Notes under the pieces: model-generated
What the model was told of the DNA's origin: nothing
Database searches by the model: none
Seen by the model: only the letters and a program-made list of their open reading frames with translations
Made by a program: the position numbers and the translations under genes
Shown here: positions 29,080-38,638 of the stretch, piece by piece
Layout: every line of letters begins with the position of its first letter
Position numbering within the stretch: position 1 is the first letter of the stretch
Source of the DNA: Pseudomonas sp. MWU13-2100
GTDB taxonomy: Bacteria > Pseudomonadota > Gammaproteobacteria > Pseudomonadales > Pseudomonadaceae
Assembly (NCBI RefSeq): GCF_023242365.1
Contig: NZ_JALLIX010000004.1
Location: 1-64,000 of the forward strand
Direction: 5' to 3'
Length of the DNA stretch: 64,000 nucleotides

Positions 29080-30864
29080 TTTCTCCAGCCAGGCTCGGCG
29101 GGCCTGGCCGACCCCATAAGGCAGGTAGCCAAAGTCAGCGCCAATCCGGGCGTCGGCGCTGATACTGATCAGCACGCCATGATCGCGAGCGTATTGGCAC
29201 TGCAGGTCGAACAGATCCATGCGCTGGGGCTGCGCATTCAGTTCCAGACAACATCCACGCCGCGCCGCGGCCTTGACCACTGCCGGAAAATCCATGGCCA
29301 GGGGCCCACGCTCGTTTATCAAGCGGCACAATGGATGGGCCAGGAGGGTGAAGTACTGATGTTCCATGGCGCGCAGCAGGCGGCGGGTCTGCTGCGCTGA
29401 AGGTAACGTGAAATGCTTGCGCACCGCCCCGACCACCAGGTCCAGGTGCGCCAACAGACTGTCAGGCACATCCAGGCGACCATCTTCGAGGATTTCCACT
29501 TCGAGCCCCTTGAGCAAGGTGATACCCGACAATCGCCGGTTGATGGCATCAATCTGCTCGATCTGCTGCTCCAGCCGCTCGAACTCAGGCCCCCGCTCGC
29601 CCTGCAGGAATGCCGAATCATCGGTGATTGCCAGATATTCCAGACCTGCGGCGCGCGCCGCCAGCGCCATGTCTTCCAGCGCGCGGGGACCACCGTCGAG
29701 CGGAGTATGGGCGTGCAAATCGCCTTTGATATCCCCTGATTCGATCAGACAAGGCAGTTGCCCATTCAGCGCGGCGAGGATCTCACCGCGGTCCTCGCGC
29801 AGCTCGGGCGCGATCCAGGGCAGCCCCAGGGCCAGGTAGACCTGCGTCTCGCTGGCCCTGGCCAGGCACTGGATTCCGCTGAAAAGCCCATACTCGCTGA
29901 GCTTCAGGTTATGCTTCTTGGCCCGCTGACGCAGGGCGATGTTGTGCGCCTTGCTGCCGGTAAAGTACAGCAGCGCCGCCCCTTCGACTGCGGGGTCGAC
30001 CACGCGCAAGTCGACTTGCAGACCGTCGTCGAGGATCACGCTGGCCCGCGTCGGTCCTTGCTGTAGCTGCGTCTTGATGGCGGGGTAGCGCAGGAAATGG
30101 GCCATGACCGCTATATCGGGAGGCGCCGTCACCAGCAGATCGATATCGCCGATCGTATCGCGCATGCGACGCAGGCTGCCGGCCACGGCGGCGGTCCGCA
30201 CCCCCGGAAAGTCTTGCAGGTACTCGCACAACCGCTGGGCCAGCGGCGCCACCCAGGCCAACGGCAAACGCCGTTCGCCCACGGAGCCTTGTGCCGCTTT
30301 GAGCAGGCGGTTTTCCGTCTCCGCGCCAAAGCCGCGCAAATGCCGGATACGCCCCTGGCTGGCCGCCTCGCTCAGTTGCTCCAGGGTCTGGATGCCCAGT
30401 TCCTGATAGAGATGCTGCACCCTTTTAGGCCCCAATCCCGGAATGGCCAGCAGTTGCACCAGCCCCGGCATGGATTCGCGCAGGCGCTGGTGCAGGGCGC
30501 AATCACCGGTGGTGGTGATCTCCTGGATCTTGCCCAGCAGGTCCTTGCCGATGCCCCGCAGCTTTTCCGGTTGCTTGCCCTGGGCAATCAGTTTCGCCAG
30601 CTCGTAGGTCAGCCCCCGGAGCGTCCGTGCGGCGTTGTGGTAGGCACGGATTCGGAAAGGGTTGGCGCCCTGGACCTCCAGCAGTTCGGCGATATCGTCA
30701 AAGATCAGCGCGATGGTCTCATTGGCCGGCCATCGAGCCGGCGCATGGGGCTGAACTGACGGGGCCACGACAGTTTTCTTCAGACGTGCTGCGTAAGGAC
30801 TCATGGGAGACTTCCTCCAGGGAGAAGGTGTCCAGGCAGCATGGATCAAAGTTTCGGCCAATAA

Positions 30865-30878
30865 CTGATCTGGATCAG
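30865..30878. promoter_or_regulatory. Anr/FNR-like palindrome between polX and adh
   Basis: CTGATCTGGATCAG, a perfect inverted repeat matching 8 of 10 positions of the box. It lies 61 bases before polX and 122 bases before the alcohol dehydrogenase gene, so it could serve both. Confidence 0.5.
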
Positions 30879-30999
30879 ATCCGCGCGTAAACGAGGTGTG
30901 TGTCCGGGTCTACAAGGCCTATGCTCCTACGAGCAATGCGCAGCGCCCGCTCTTGCTCAACCAGGGCGGCCTCAAGACCACTGCCTATGGAGAATCCTC

Positions 31000-32043
31000 A
31001 TGCATGCCATGGTCCTGCACTCCCCCGGCCAGCCCCTGCAATCGGAGGAACGGCAGATTCCGCATCCAGCGCAAGGGCAACTGCTGATCAAGGTGTTGGC
31101 CTGTGGTGTGTGCCGCACCGATCTGCACCTGCTGGACGGCGAATTGCCCCAGGCTGTGCTACCCAGGGTGCCCGGGCATGAAATCGTCGGCGAAGTGATC
31201 GCTGTCGGCAGCGATGTCGCCTCCAGTTGGATCGGCCAGCGGGTCGGTGTGCCCTGGCTGGGCTGGACGTGCGGGGAATGCGAGTTCTGCCGCTCGGGCC
31301 GGGAAAATCTTTGCGAGCAAGCGCAATTCACCGGCTGTCACCTGGACGGCGGCTATGCGCAATACACAGTGGCCGATGCAAGATTCTGCTTTGCCCTGCC
31401 CGAAAGCATGAGTGCCACTGAAGCGGCCCCCCTGCTCTGCGCCGGCTTGATCGGCTTTCGTGCCCTGCGCTTGGCCGGCACGGCGCCACACCTGGGTCTC
31501 TACGGCTTCGGCGCGGCGGCCCATCTGGCGATCCAGGTGGCGCTGGGCCGGGGACAGCAGGTCTATGCGTTCACCCGGCCCGGGGACACTGAAGGCCAGG
31601 CTTACGCTCGGGCACTCGGCGCGACCTGGGCCGGCCCCTCGGACCAGCCGCCACCCCATCTGCTGGACGCGAGCCTGATCTTTGCCCCGGTCGGCCCGCT
31701 GGTCCCACAGGCGCTGGCCTCCACTGTCCGGGGCGGCTGTGTGATCTGTGCCGGTATTCATATGAGCGATGTGCCAGGTTTTCCCTATCGGCTGCTGTGG
31801 GGCGAACGTTGCATACGTTCGGTAGCCAACCTGACGCGCGACGACGGCACGGCATTTTTCGACGAGATCCGACGCACACCGGTGCATTGCGACGTCACGG
31901 TTTTTCCCCTGGGCGAGGCCAACCAGGCCTTGGCGCAACTCAGGGCCGGAGCGGTCAAGGGGGCGATCGTGCTGACCCCCTGGCCAACCAGCGCACCCGA
32001 CAGCTCGTCAGGGCAGCGCTCTCCCGCCGACGGGCTCAGTTGA
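31000..32043 (+). CDS. Zinc-dependent alcohol dehydrogenase (propanol-preferring type)
   Basis: 347 residues. The catalytic zinc segment CGVCRTDLH, the GHE motif and the structural zinc cysteines (CGECEFCRSGRENLC) are complete. The nucleotide motif (LYGFGAAAH) is of the AdhP/AdhA-like branch. ATG at 31000 with GGAGA upstream. Reduction of aldehydes to regenerate NAD under low oxygen would fit the Anr-type context. It overlaps the opposing MBL gene by 8 bases. Confidence 0.88.
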   Translation: MHAMVLHSPGQPLQSEERQIPHPAQGQLLIKVLACGVCRTDLHLLDGELPQAVLPRVPGHEIVGEVIAVGSDVASSWIGQRVGVPWLGWTCGECEFCRSGRENLCEQAQFTGCHLDGGYAQYTVADARFCFALPESMSATEAAPLLCAGLIGFRALRLAGTAPHLGLYGFGAAAHLAIQVALGRGQQVYAFTRPGDTEGQAYARALGATWAGPSDQPPPHLLDASLIFAPVGPLVPQALASTVRGGCVICAGIHMSDVPGFPYRLLWGERCIRSVANLTRDDGTAFFDEIRRTPVHCDVTVFPLGEANQALAQLRAGAVKGAIVLTPWPTSAPDSSSGQRSPADGLS

Positions 32044-33394
32044 GTTCGACGCCGTCGCGATACTCCGGCACCGACACCGACCAGCCCAGTTCCTGGCTGA
32101 TGCGTTGACGCAACACATCCGCGGCATTGGGCTCGCCATGGACCACGTAGGTATGCTTGGGCGGCCGCTGGAACCCACGCAACCACTGGATGATTTCATC
32201 GGCATCGGCATGCGCGGACAGGCTGTCCATCTGCACCACTTCGGCTCGGATCGGCACATCCTGGCCGTGGATACGCACCGACGGCGCCCCCGCGACAATA
32301 TGCGCACCGCGCGTGCCGCCGGCCTGGAAGCCAGGGATCAACAGGGTATTGAGCGGGTTCGGCGCCAATGACTTGAGGTGGTGCAGGACCCGCCCGCCGG
32401 TAGCCATGCCGCTGGCGGCGATGATCACCGCCGGGATGCGCTGCTGGTCAAGATCGATGGACTCCTGGGTCGAATGCACGAAGTGCGTGCCCTCGCACAT
32501 GCCCCGGCATTCTTCCGATGACAAACGGTGTTCATCGCGAAAGCGCTCATACAGGCGCGTGACATCCGTTGCCATGGGGCTGTTGAGGTAGATCGGCAAG
32601 TCCGGGATCGCGTGTTTTTGCTTCAACCGATACAGGTAATACATCAGCAACTGCGCACGCCCGACCGCGAACGACGGTACCAGGGTGATACCGTGGCGCA
32701 ACGCGGTACGGGTAATGACCTCGGCCAATTTCTCTTCCGGGTCCTCGACCGGGTGCCGACGGTCGCCATAAGTCGACTCCACCAGCAGATAGTCCGCCTG
32801 CTCGATGGTTTCCGGCGCGAACATCAACGGATCGTTCGGCCGCCCGAGATCGCCCGAACACACCAAGGTCACGCCATCGGCCACGATTTCCACGCTGGCG
32901 GCACCGAGGATATGCCCGGCCCCGCGCAACCGCAGGCTCAGCTGCGGGGCGATATCGACCTTGTGGTGCAACGCCAGCGGTCGCAACAGCTTCAACGCCT
33001 GCTCGGCGTCCTGCTCGGTGTACAACGGCAGCGCCGGGGCATGCTTGGAGAAACCATGGCGATTGGCGAACTCGGCCTCTTCTTCCTGCAAACGCCCACT
33101 GTCCAGCAGCAGGATCTTGACCAATTCGCAGGTCGCGGCGGTGGCATAGACCGGGCCGCGATAACCATTGCGCACCAGCACCGGCAGGTAGCCGCTGTGA
33201 TCCAGGTGGGCGTGGGTCAGCACAATGGCATCCAGATCGCGCACCGGCAGGCCGAAAGAATCCCAGTTATGCAGGCGCAGCTGCTTGTAGCCCTGGAACA
33301 GGCCGCAATCGATCAACACATGTTTGCCGTGATGTTCCAGCAGGTACTTGCTACCTGTGACCGTACCCGCCGCACCAAGAAATGTCATTCGCAT
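32036..33394 (-). CDS. Metallo-beta-lactamase/beta-CASP RNA-processing hydrolase
   Basis: 452 residues. The zinc motif LTHAHLDHSG near residue 60, a beta-CASP insertion, and a C-terminal HGEPNAADVLRQRI of the RNA-specific MBL clade (CPSF73/RNase J relatives) are visible. It likely cleaves or trims RNA; its substrate is unknown. ATG at 33394 lies 62 bases downstream of a perfect Anr box. Confidence 0.87.
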   Translation of the reverse strand: MRMTFLGAAGTVTGSKYLLEHHGKHVLIDCGLFQGYKQLRLHNWDSFGLPVRDLDAIVLTHAHLDHSGYLPVLVRNGYRGPVYATAATCELVKILLLDSGRLQEEEAEFANRHGFSKHAPALPLYTEQDAEQALKLLRPLALHHKVDIAPQLSLRLRGAGHILGAASVEIVADGVTLVCSGDLGRPNDPLMFAPETIEQADYLLVESTYGDRRHPVEDPEEKLAEVITRTALRHGITLVPSFAVGRAQLLMYYLYRLKQKHAIPDLPIYLNSPMATDVTRLYERFRDEHRLSSEECRGMCEGTHFVHSTQESIDLDQQRIPAVIIAASGMATGGRVLHHLKSLAPNPLNTLLIPGFQAGGTRGAHIVAGAPSVRIHGQDVPIRAEVVQMDSLSAHADADEIIQWLRGFQRPPKHTYVVHGEPNAADVLRQRISQELGWSVSVPEYRDGVELN

Positions 33395-33455
33395 GGTCGT
33401 CTCTTTGAACACAGTTTAAGTGTTCTATTCATCCTCTCTTGACGGGCATGGGCTG

Positions 33456-33469
33456 TTGATATTTATCAA
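33456..33469 (-). promoter_or_regulatory. Perfect Anr/FNR box upstream of the MBL gene
   Basis: TTGATATTTATCAA matches all ten fixed positions of TTGAT-N4-ATCAA. It is placed for leftward transcription of the gene starting at 33394. Confidence 0.75.
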
Positions 33470-33506
33470 CGGGGAGGCTTGCAGCCCCACCCGAGCAGCC
33501 CGCCCT

Positions 33507-34649
33507 TCAGCCCCTGAAAATATCGAAAGGCTCGATTCTCAGGACCTTGCGGATACCCACATAGCTGGAGACCCCGGCGATCAGGAGCACCATGACGAAG
33601 GCCAGCCCGAGATTCCAGAACGTGATGATGGCCGCATAGCTGGGCAGGTTGGAACGCGCCACGGAGATCATCAGCGTGACCAGGCCGATGCCCAGTCCAT
33701 AACCGGTCATCGCCGTGAACGTGGCCATGAACAGGATCATGTAGATCAGTTCACGGCTCTTGGCGCCAATGGCCTTGAGCGCGGCGAATTTGTCCAGGTT
33801 TTCCAGGATGAAGGTGTAGAAGGTCTGGCCGGAAATCGACAAGCCGACCAGAAAGCTGATGATCGTCATCATCAGAATATTGGTGCCCACCCCGGTCTGA
33901 TAGATGTAGTAATTGGCGATCCGCTGGTTGAACTCGTCCTTGGTCAAGGCGATGTAACCCAACTTCGAGACCTGTTGCTTGATCTGGCTCACGGCCGCTT
34001 CATCGCGGGGGTCCAGGAGGATATAGGAAATGGTGAACCGGGTGGTCGGCAGGTATTCGATGGCACGCCTGTAGGTGGTGTAGAGCGTCGGCACTCCGGT
34101 CAGGCCGCTGGTGAGTACCTTGGCAATGCCGACGATGGTGCCGCGATGATCATTGAGCTCGAAGGCGGTGCCTATCCTGGGATTCTCCAGCTTCGAAAAC
34201 TCGGCATCGTGGACCATGATGAACGCGTTTTCGGCATAGATATCCTCGATGGCTCCCTGCTCCAGTTCCGGCCGGCCAAACAGGCTGGTGTCGTCCAGGC
34301 CGATCACACTGACCGACTGGTAAGTGCCGCTGGCCAGCCTGACCTGGGCGCCGCCGATGAAAATCGGCACGGCATAGCGCACCTGGTCCATGCTGCGCAC
34401 CGCGTCAAGCAGGTAATCCGGCAGCGGGATGACGCTGGTCGGGGTGTTCACGGCAGGGTCCAGGACCCACATCGCCGCGCCGATATTGGTCACTGTCGAG
34501 TAGGCCCGGTTGAGGATCCCGGCAAACATCGCCGTCATCTGCATCATCAGGAATACCGAAAAGGTAATGCCCACCAGCAGCGCGGAAAACTTTGAGCGGT
34601 CATTGACCAGGAGTTTGAAGCCTATGCGCAGAATGCCGAAGTGCTTCAT
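33507..34649 (-). CDS. ABC transporter permease, DevC/MacB (FtsX) type
   Basis: 380 residues: an N-terminal membrane segment (about 25-48), a ~200-residue periplasmic domain and three C-terminal membrane segments, the FtsX/DevC topology. It starts with a 4-base overlap after the NodT-type gene. With the adaptor and ATPase upstream it forms a DevBCA/MacAB-like exporter that drives substrates from the periplasm through an outer-membrane channel. The substrate is unknown. Confidence 0.85.
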   Translation of the reverse strand: MKHFGILRIGFKLLVNDRSKFSALLVGITFSVFLMMQMTAMFAGILNRAYSTVTNIGAAMWVLDPAVNTPTSVIPLPDYLLDAVRSMDQVRYAVPIFIGGAQVRLASGTYQSVSVIGLDDTSLFGRPELEQGAIEDIYAENAFIMVHDAEFSKLENPRIGTAFELNDHRGTIVGIAKVLTSGLTGVPTLYTTYRRAIEYLPTTRFTISYILLDPRDEAAVSQIKQQVSKLGYIALTKDEFNQRIANYYIYQTGVGTNILMMTIISFLVGLSISGQTFYTFILENLDKFAALKAIGAKSRELIYMILFMATFTAMTGYGLGIGLVTLMISVARSNLPSYAAIITFWNLGLAFVMVLLIAGVSSYVGIRKVLRIEPFDIFRG

Positions 34650-36139
34650 GGGCCGGGCCTGCTGCTGGTAGCGGCGGCTCGATTCCACCAGCCGCCCCCC
34701 AGGGCAACGAACAGGCCGACGGTGTCCTGATGACGTTGGGCGAGCGCCTGCAAATAGGCGATGTTGACCTGATGCAGTTGCACATCGGCGGCCAGCAGAT
34801 CCAGATAGGTCACCAGGCCCGAGCGATAGTTGGCTTGCAACAACCGCAAGGCCTCTGCGGCGGCGGCCTGGGCTTCGGCCTGCTTTTGCAAGGCCTGGGC
34901 ATCGAACTCCAGCGCCTTGAGGGTATCGGCGACCTGGGCGAAAGATTCCAGCACCACTTCCCGATAACTCGCCGCGGCCTGCTGATAGGCATCGATCGCG
35001 GCCTTGCGGCCAAACCACAGGCGGCCACCTTGGAACAGCGGGATATCGATCGACGGCCCGACACTCCAGAAGCGCCCCGCACCGGCGAACAGTGATCCGG
35101 GGCTCGACCCGGCAGTGCCATAGGTGCCCGTCAGGCTGAAGCTGGGAAACATCGCCGCCGTGGCCACCCCGATAGCGGCACTGGCCTGGTGCAGTTGCGC
35201 TTCGGCGGAAAGGATGTCCGGGCGCTGGCGGACCAGTACCGAAGGCAGACTGACCGGCAGATCCTTGGGTAACGACAGCCCGGTCAGCTGGATATCCGGG
35301 AGTTTGACCTCAGACGGCACAACGCCTTCCAGGGTGGCCAGCAAATGCTCGGCCTGGCTGACTTTCTGCCGCAGGGCCGGCAACAGCGCCTCGTTGCTGG
35401 CGATCAGGCTTTGCAAGCTGAGGATCGCCGAATACGCTGTCGTACCGCTGCGTACCTGCACCTGCGTGGTTTGCAACTGCTGTTTTTGCAGTTCGATCAG
35501 TTGCTCAGTGGCCTGGATCTGCGCGGCATAAGCCGCGCGGGCGATCGCGGTGTTGACGACATTGGCGGTCAAGGTGAGGTAAGCCGCATGGGTCAGCCAG
35601 GTCTGGTGGTCGACCTGGGCCTGCAGGCCCTCCACGGTTCGCCGTTCGCCGCCGAAAATATCGAGGGTGTAGCTGATCGTGCCACTCAAGGTCACAACGT
35701 TGAAGATCGCCCCCTTGGTACCCAGACCTTGCTGGATGGGTGCACTGCGCTCACGGTCGGCTCCCGCGTGAACATCCAGGTGCGGGTAGAAAACCCCATA
35801 GCCGGCCAACAGCGTATCCTGACTTTGCCGCAAGCTGGCCTCGGCCGCCTGCAGGGTCATGTTGTTGGCAATCGCCTGATGTACCACCGCATCCAGCGAG
35901 GCGGACTGGAACAGCCGCCACCAGTCGGCCGCGACCTCGGCCCCCGACAAAAAGCGCTGCGCCTGCCCCTGCGCGGCCACGGTAGCGCTGACCGGATCGC
36001 GAATATATCCCTCCTGCGCCGGAGCTGCCGGGCGCGAGAAATCCGGCCCCAGGGTACAAGCACTGGTCAGCGTCAACAGGCCGAGAATCAGCCAGCGGCC
36101 ACCGGGCCGTATCGGACGAAACACGCACGGCTGGTCCAT
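34646..36139 (-). CDS. Outer-membrane efflux lipoprotein, NodT/OprM family
   Basis: 497 residues with a lipoprotein signal (LTSAC, Cys about residue 28) and two OEP repeats with long coiled-coil helices, as in TolC-like channels. It overlaps the adaptor gene by one base and the permease gene by four, so the whole exporter including its outer-membrane pore is one operon. Having its own channel gene is unusual for MacAB-like systems, which often borrow TolC. Confidence 0.88.
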   Translation of the reverse strand: MDQPCVFRPIRPGGRWLILGLLTLTSACTLGPDFSRPAAPAQEGYIRDPVSATVAAQGQAQRFLSGAEVAADWWRLFQSASLDAVVHQAIANNMTLQAAEASLRQSQDTLLAGYGVFYPHLDVHAGADRERSAPIQQGLGTKGAIFNVVTLSGTISYTLDIFGGERRTVEGLQAQVDHQTWLTHAAYLTLTANVVNTAIARAAYAAQIQATEQLIELQKQQLQTTQVQVRSGTTAYSAILSLQSLIASNEALLPALRQKVSQAEHLLATLEGVVPSEVKLPDIQLTGLSLPKDLPVSLPSVLVRQRPDILSAEAQLHQASAAIGVATAAMFPSFSLTGTYGTAGSSPGSLFAGAGRFWSVGPSIDIPLFQGGRLWFGRKAAIDAYQQAAASYREVVLESFAQVADTLKALEFDAQALQKQAEAQAAAAEALRLLQANYRSGLVTYLDLLAADVQLHQVNIAYLQALAQRHQDTVGLFVALGGGWWNRAAATSSRPGP

Positions 36140-37026
36140 TATTTCCGCCCTATGAAAACATCGACCAACTGCCCCGGGTACACCATCGGGAGGTCTTTTT
36201 TCTCAAAGCGGAAAATCACCGGCAAGACCCTCAGGTCGACTTTCTCCTGGCGCTGATCGGATAACTCGATTTTCGGCGACACATAGGGCTGCACCCGCAC
36301 GAACTCCAGCGGCACCTTGATCTCCGTCCCACGGATCTGCATCTGCGCGCGGATATGTTCAGGGGCCGGCAAGCGGGCAATCAGGATCTCGTCGATGTAA
36401 CAGCGCACAGCCAGATGATCCTGCTCGGAGCTCATGATCAGCAACGGCGTGAAACCCTCGGTGTAGGTGTTATAGGCGCCCTGGGACGACACATAACTGC
36501 CGACGGTGCTGTTGATGGCCAACACCACCCCATTGGCGGGCGCCTTGAGCGCATATTGCGCCAGCGTCGCCGCCGCGGCCTTCAATGCCGCCTGGGCCTG
36601 GGCCGCCGTGTCCCTGGCGGTGTCGAGGGTATCCTTGCTGATCGACTTGGGGTCCATGCCGTAGGAGGCCAGACGCTTGTTGTACTGGTCCCGGGCCGTG
36701 CTCAGATTGGCCTGCGCCAACTCGTAATTGGCCCTGGGTACGGCATCGTCAAGGGTGACCAACGGCGTCCCCAGGGTCACCTTCTGTCCCTCGTGCACCA
36801 ACAATTGCGTTACCGGCCCAGCCACCTGCGGGTAAATCACGATGTCGGAACCGCCGGACTGTTCGCTCTCGATAATGCCGTTGGCATAAATCGCGGTCTC
36901 ATAGGGACTGCTCGCCGGGGCGAAGACCGGCGGCGGCGTCTGCGGAACGCGCCCAAACAGATAGGCGGCCACCAGACCGGCCAGGACACCGAGTACAGCC
37001 ACACCGAACAGCAGGCGGTTTTTCAT
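36139..37026 (-). CDS. Periplasmic adaptor (HlyD/DevB family) of the ABC exporter
   Basis: 295 residues. A single N-terminal membrane anchor (about 5-24), a lipoyl/barrel-sandwich part (GPVTQLLVHEGQKVTLGTPLV), a coiled-coil hairpin around 105-150, then beta-barrel domains. It overlaps both neighbours. It links the inner-membrane ABC permease to the NodT-type channel. Confidence 0.87.
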   Translation of the reverse strand: MKNRLLFGVAVLGVLAGLVAAYLFGRVPQTPPPVFAPASSPYETAIYANGIIESEQSGGSDIVIYPQVAGPVTQLLVHEGQKVTLGTPLVTLDDAVPRANYELAQANLSTARDQYNKRLASYGMDPKSISKDTLDTARDTAAQAQAALKAAAATLAQYALKAPANGVVLAINSTVGSYVSSQGAYNTYTEGFTPLLIMSSEQDHLAVRCYIDEILIARLPAPEHIRAQMQIRGTEIKVPLEFVRVQPYVSPKIELSDQRQEKVDLRVLPVIFRFEKKDLPMVYPGQLVDVFIGRK

Positions 37027-37742
37027 GAGGCGACCCGTTCAAGTTCGGTGATGCGCCCGTCTTCCATGTGAATGATGCGATCGGCGTACTCGTTGATCCG
37101 CGCATCATGGGTGACGATCAGGATGCATCGCTGCTGGTTGAGGATATGGGTCTTGACGAAGGCGATGATCATTTTCCCGGTATCGCCATCGAGGGACGCG
37201 GTCGGCTCGTCGAAGATCAGAATCTGTGGCTCGCCGACAATCGCCCGGGCAATGGCCACGCGCTGTTGTTCGCCGCCGGACAGCTTGACCGGCAGAATAT
37301 CCCCGCGATCCTTGAGACCGACCACTTCCAGGCTCTGCCTGGCCCGGACGATGGCATCGTTCCAGTCGTGATGCTGGAGAATCAGCGGAATCGCGACATT
37401 CTCGGCGGCGGTCAAGCGTGCAAAGAGGTGATAGTCCTGAAACACGAAGCCGATGTTATTGAGGCGCAGCTCGGCCAGTTGGTCGGTGTCCAAACTCCAG
37501 ATATCCTGGCCATTGATGCTCACCGTGCCGGCATCGGGGCGCAGGATGCCGGAGATCATGCTCAACAAGGTAGTCTTGCCGCTGCCGGAAGGACCGACGA
37601 TAAACACCATTTCGCCAAACCCGGCGACCAGTGCCACTTGATCGACCGCCTGCATGCGTGCACTGCCTTCGCCAAACCATTTGCTCAGGCCGCTTGAGGC
37701 GATCGCCGGATGATCGGCAGCAACGACTGGATCCGTACTCAT
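37023..37742 (-). CDS. ABC exporter ATPase, DevA/MacB-N/LolD type
   Basis: 239 residues with Walker A GPSGSGKTT, signature LSGGEQQR and Walker B ILIFDEPTASLD. It is the first gene of the leftward four-gene exporter operon (ATPase, adaptor, channel, permease). ATG at 37742 with AGGAGA upstream; the frame extends to 37865 without coding character. Confidence 0.9.
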   Translation of the reverse strand: MSTDPVVAADHPAIASSGLSKWFGEGSARMQAVDQVALVAGFGEMVFIVGPSGSGKTTLLSMISGILRPDAGTVSINGQDIWSLDTDQLAELRLNNIGFVFQDYHLFARLTAAENVAIPLILQHHDWNDAIVRARQSLEVVGLKDRGDILPVKLSGGEQQRVAIARAIVGEPQILIFDEPTASLDGDTGKMIIAFVKTHILNQQRCILIVTHDARINEYADRIIHMEDGRITELERVAS

Positions 37743-37891
37743 GATCTCTCCTGCCCGACATGGCTTGGTATGGAAATGGCTACGCGGGGCTTGCCAGCCT
37801 TGGCTACATCGGTTGTGACGGAGCGCTTCCCGGGGTTCAGCTGGAAGCTCCCGAGGGTGTGGCAAGTATCTGGCGCTCTTGCCAATGGCCC

Positions 37892-37905
37892 CTGATCTTT
37901 ATCAA
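37892..37905 (-). promoter_or_regulatory. Anr/FNR-like box of the exporter operon
   Basis: CTGATCTTTATCAA, identical to the box at 26928, again with GATACT 21 bases further on the minus strand. Confidence 0.65.
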
Positions 37906-37939
37906 CAAACGGCCATCTATCGACCCGCAAAAGGCACTA

Positions 37940-37953
37940 TTGATTTAGCTCAA
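37940..37953 (+). promoter_or_regulatory. Anr/FNR-like box of the K+ channel gene
   Basis: TTGATTTAGCTCAA, 9 of 10 positions. CAGCGTAAAAA follows as at 27014, with TAAAAA starting 21 bases after the box. Confidence 0.65.
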
Positions 37954-38046
37954 TGATTTTTCGTCGCCTCAGCGTAAAAAGCACTGATCGGTACCAGGCT
38001 TGAGGACGGTAGGCGATCATTTTTCCTCTATTGCCGGAGGCCGACC

Positions 38047-38472
38047 ATGCTGGCAGTCACACTGATCAATACACTGGTGGTAATCATTGCCGTAATGATC
38101 CACTACGAGTGCCTCTTGAGGCTCAACGACTGGCTGCCCCGACTCAAGCTCTCGAACCGTTTCAGGATTGTCATCGGAGTATTCGGCGCGCTGATGGCCC
38201 ACGCAGCAGAAGTCTGGTGCTTCGCGCTGGTCTATTACCTGATGGTCAGCTCCGGCAAATGGGGAACCCTGGCGGGCCAGTTCGATGGCACGTTCATGGA
38301 CTGCGTGTACTTTTCCTTCACCACCTACACCACGATCGGCTTCGGCGACATTTCCCCCATCGGCAACCTCAAGTACCTGACCGGGTTGCAGGGACTGACC
38401 GGCCTGGTGCTGATTTCCTGGACCGCCTCGTTTCTGTTTCTCGAAATGCAGAAATACTGGAAGAACAAATAG
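38047..38472 (+). CDS. Small two-pore-helix potassium channel protein
   Basis: 141 residues. Hydrophobic segments at about 3-20, 44-68 and 108-130, with a pore loop between the last two carrying the selectivity filter TTIGFGD. No cytosolic RCK/TrkA domain or voltage sensor is attached, so this is a minimal Ion_trans_2-type channel, probably a tetramer. GGAGG lies just before the ATG. The Anr-like box suggests it is made under low oxygen. Confidence 0.85.
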   Translation: MLAVTLINTLVVIIAVMIHYECLLRLNDWLPRLKLSNRFRIVIGVFGALMAHAAEVWCFALVYYLMVSSGKWGTLAGQFDGTFMDCVYFSFTTYTTIGFGDISPIGNLKYLTGLQGLTGLVLISWTASFLFLEMQKYWKNK

Positions 38473-38500
38473 TCTTCCTCGCCCGCGTCTTGCCCTGGAC

Positions 38501-38514
38501 TTGATTTCCATCAA
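38501..38514 (+). promoter_or_regulatory. Perfect Anr/FNR box upstream of the ABC-2 transporter operon
   Basis: TTGATTTCCATCAA matches all ten fixed positions. It lies 29 bases after the channel stop and 124 bases before the ATPase start used here. Confidence 0.75.
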
Positions 38515-38638
38515 GTCCCAAAGCCGAAGTTCAAGCTCAATGACAATGCAGCTTGAGCATGGGGCTGCCGGTTGTCATCGGCTCCCGCGCCGACGTCGTC
38601 GCGGATCAATGATCATGTTCGCCCAGAGCTATCGCACC

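Larger units (their letters stand above)
37743..38046. other. Divergent promoter region between exporter and K+ channel genes
   Basis: 304 bases with no gene. Two Anr/FNR-like boxes lie 35 bases apart, facing the two divergent genes. Both boxes and their flanks resemble those at 26854-27165. Confidence 0.6.
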
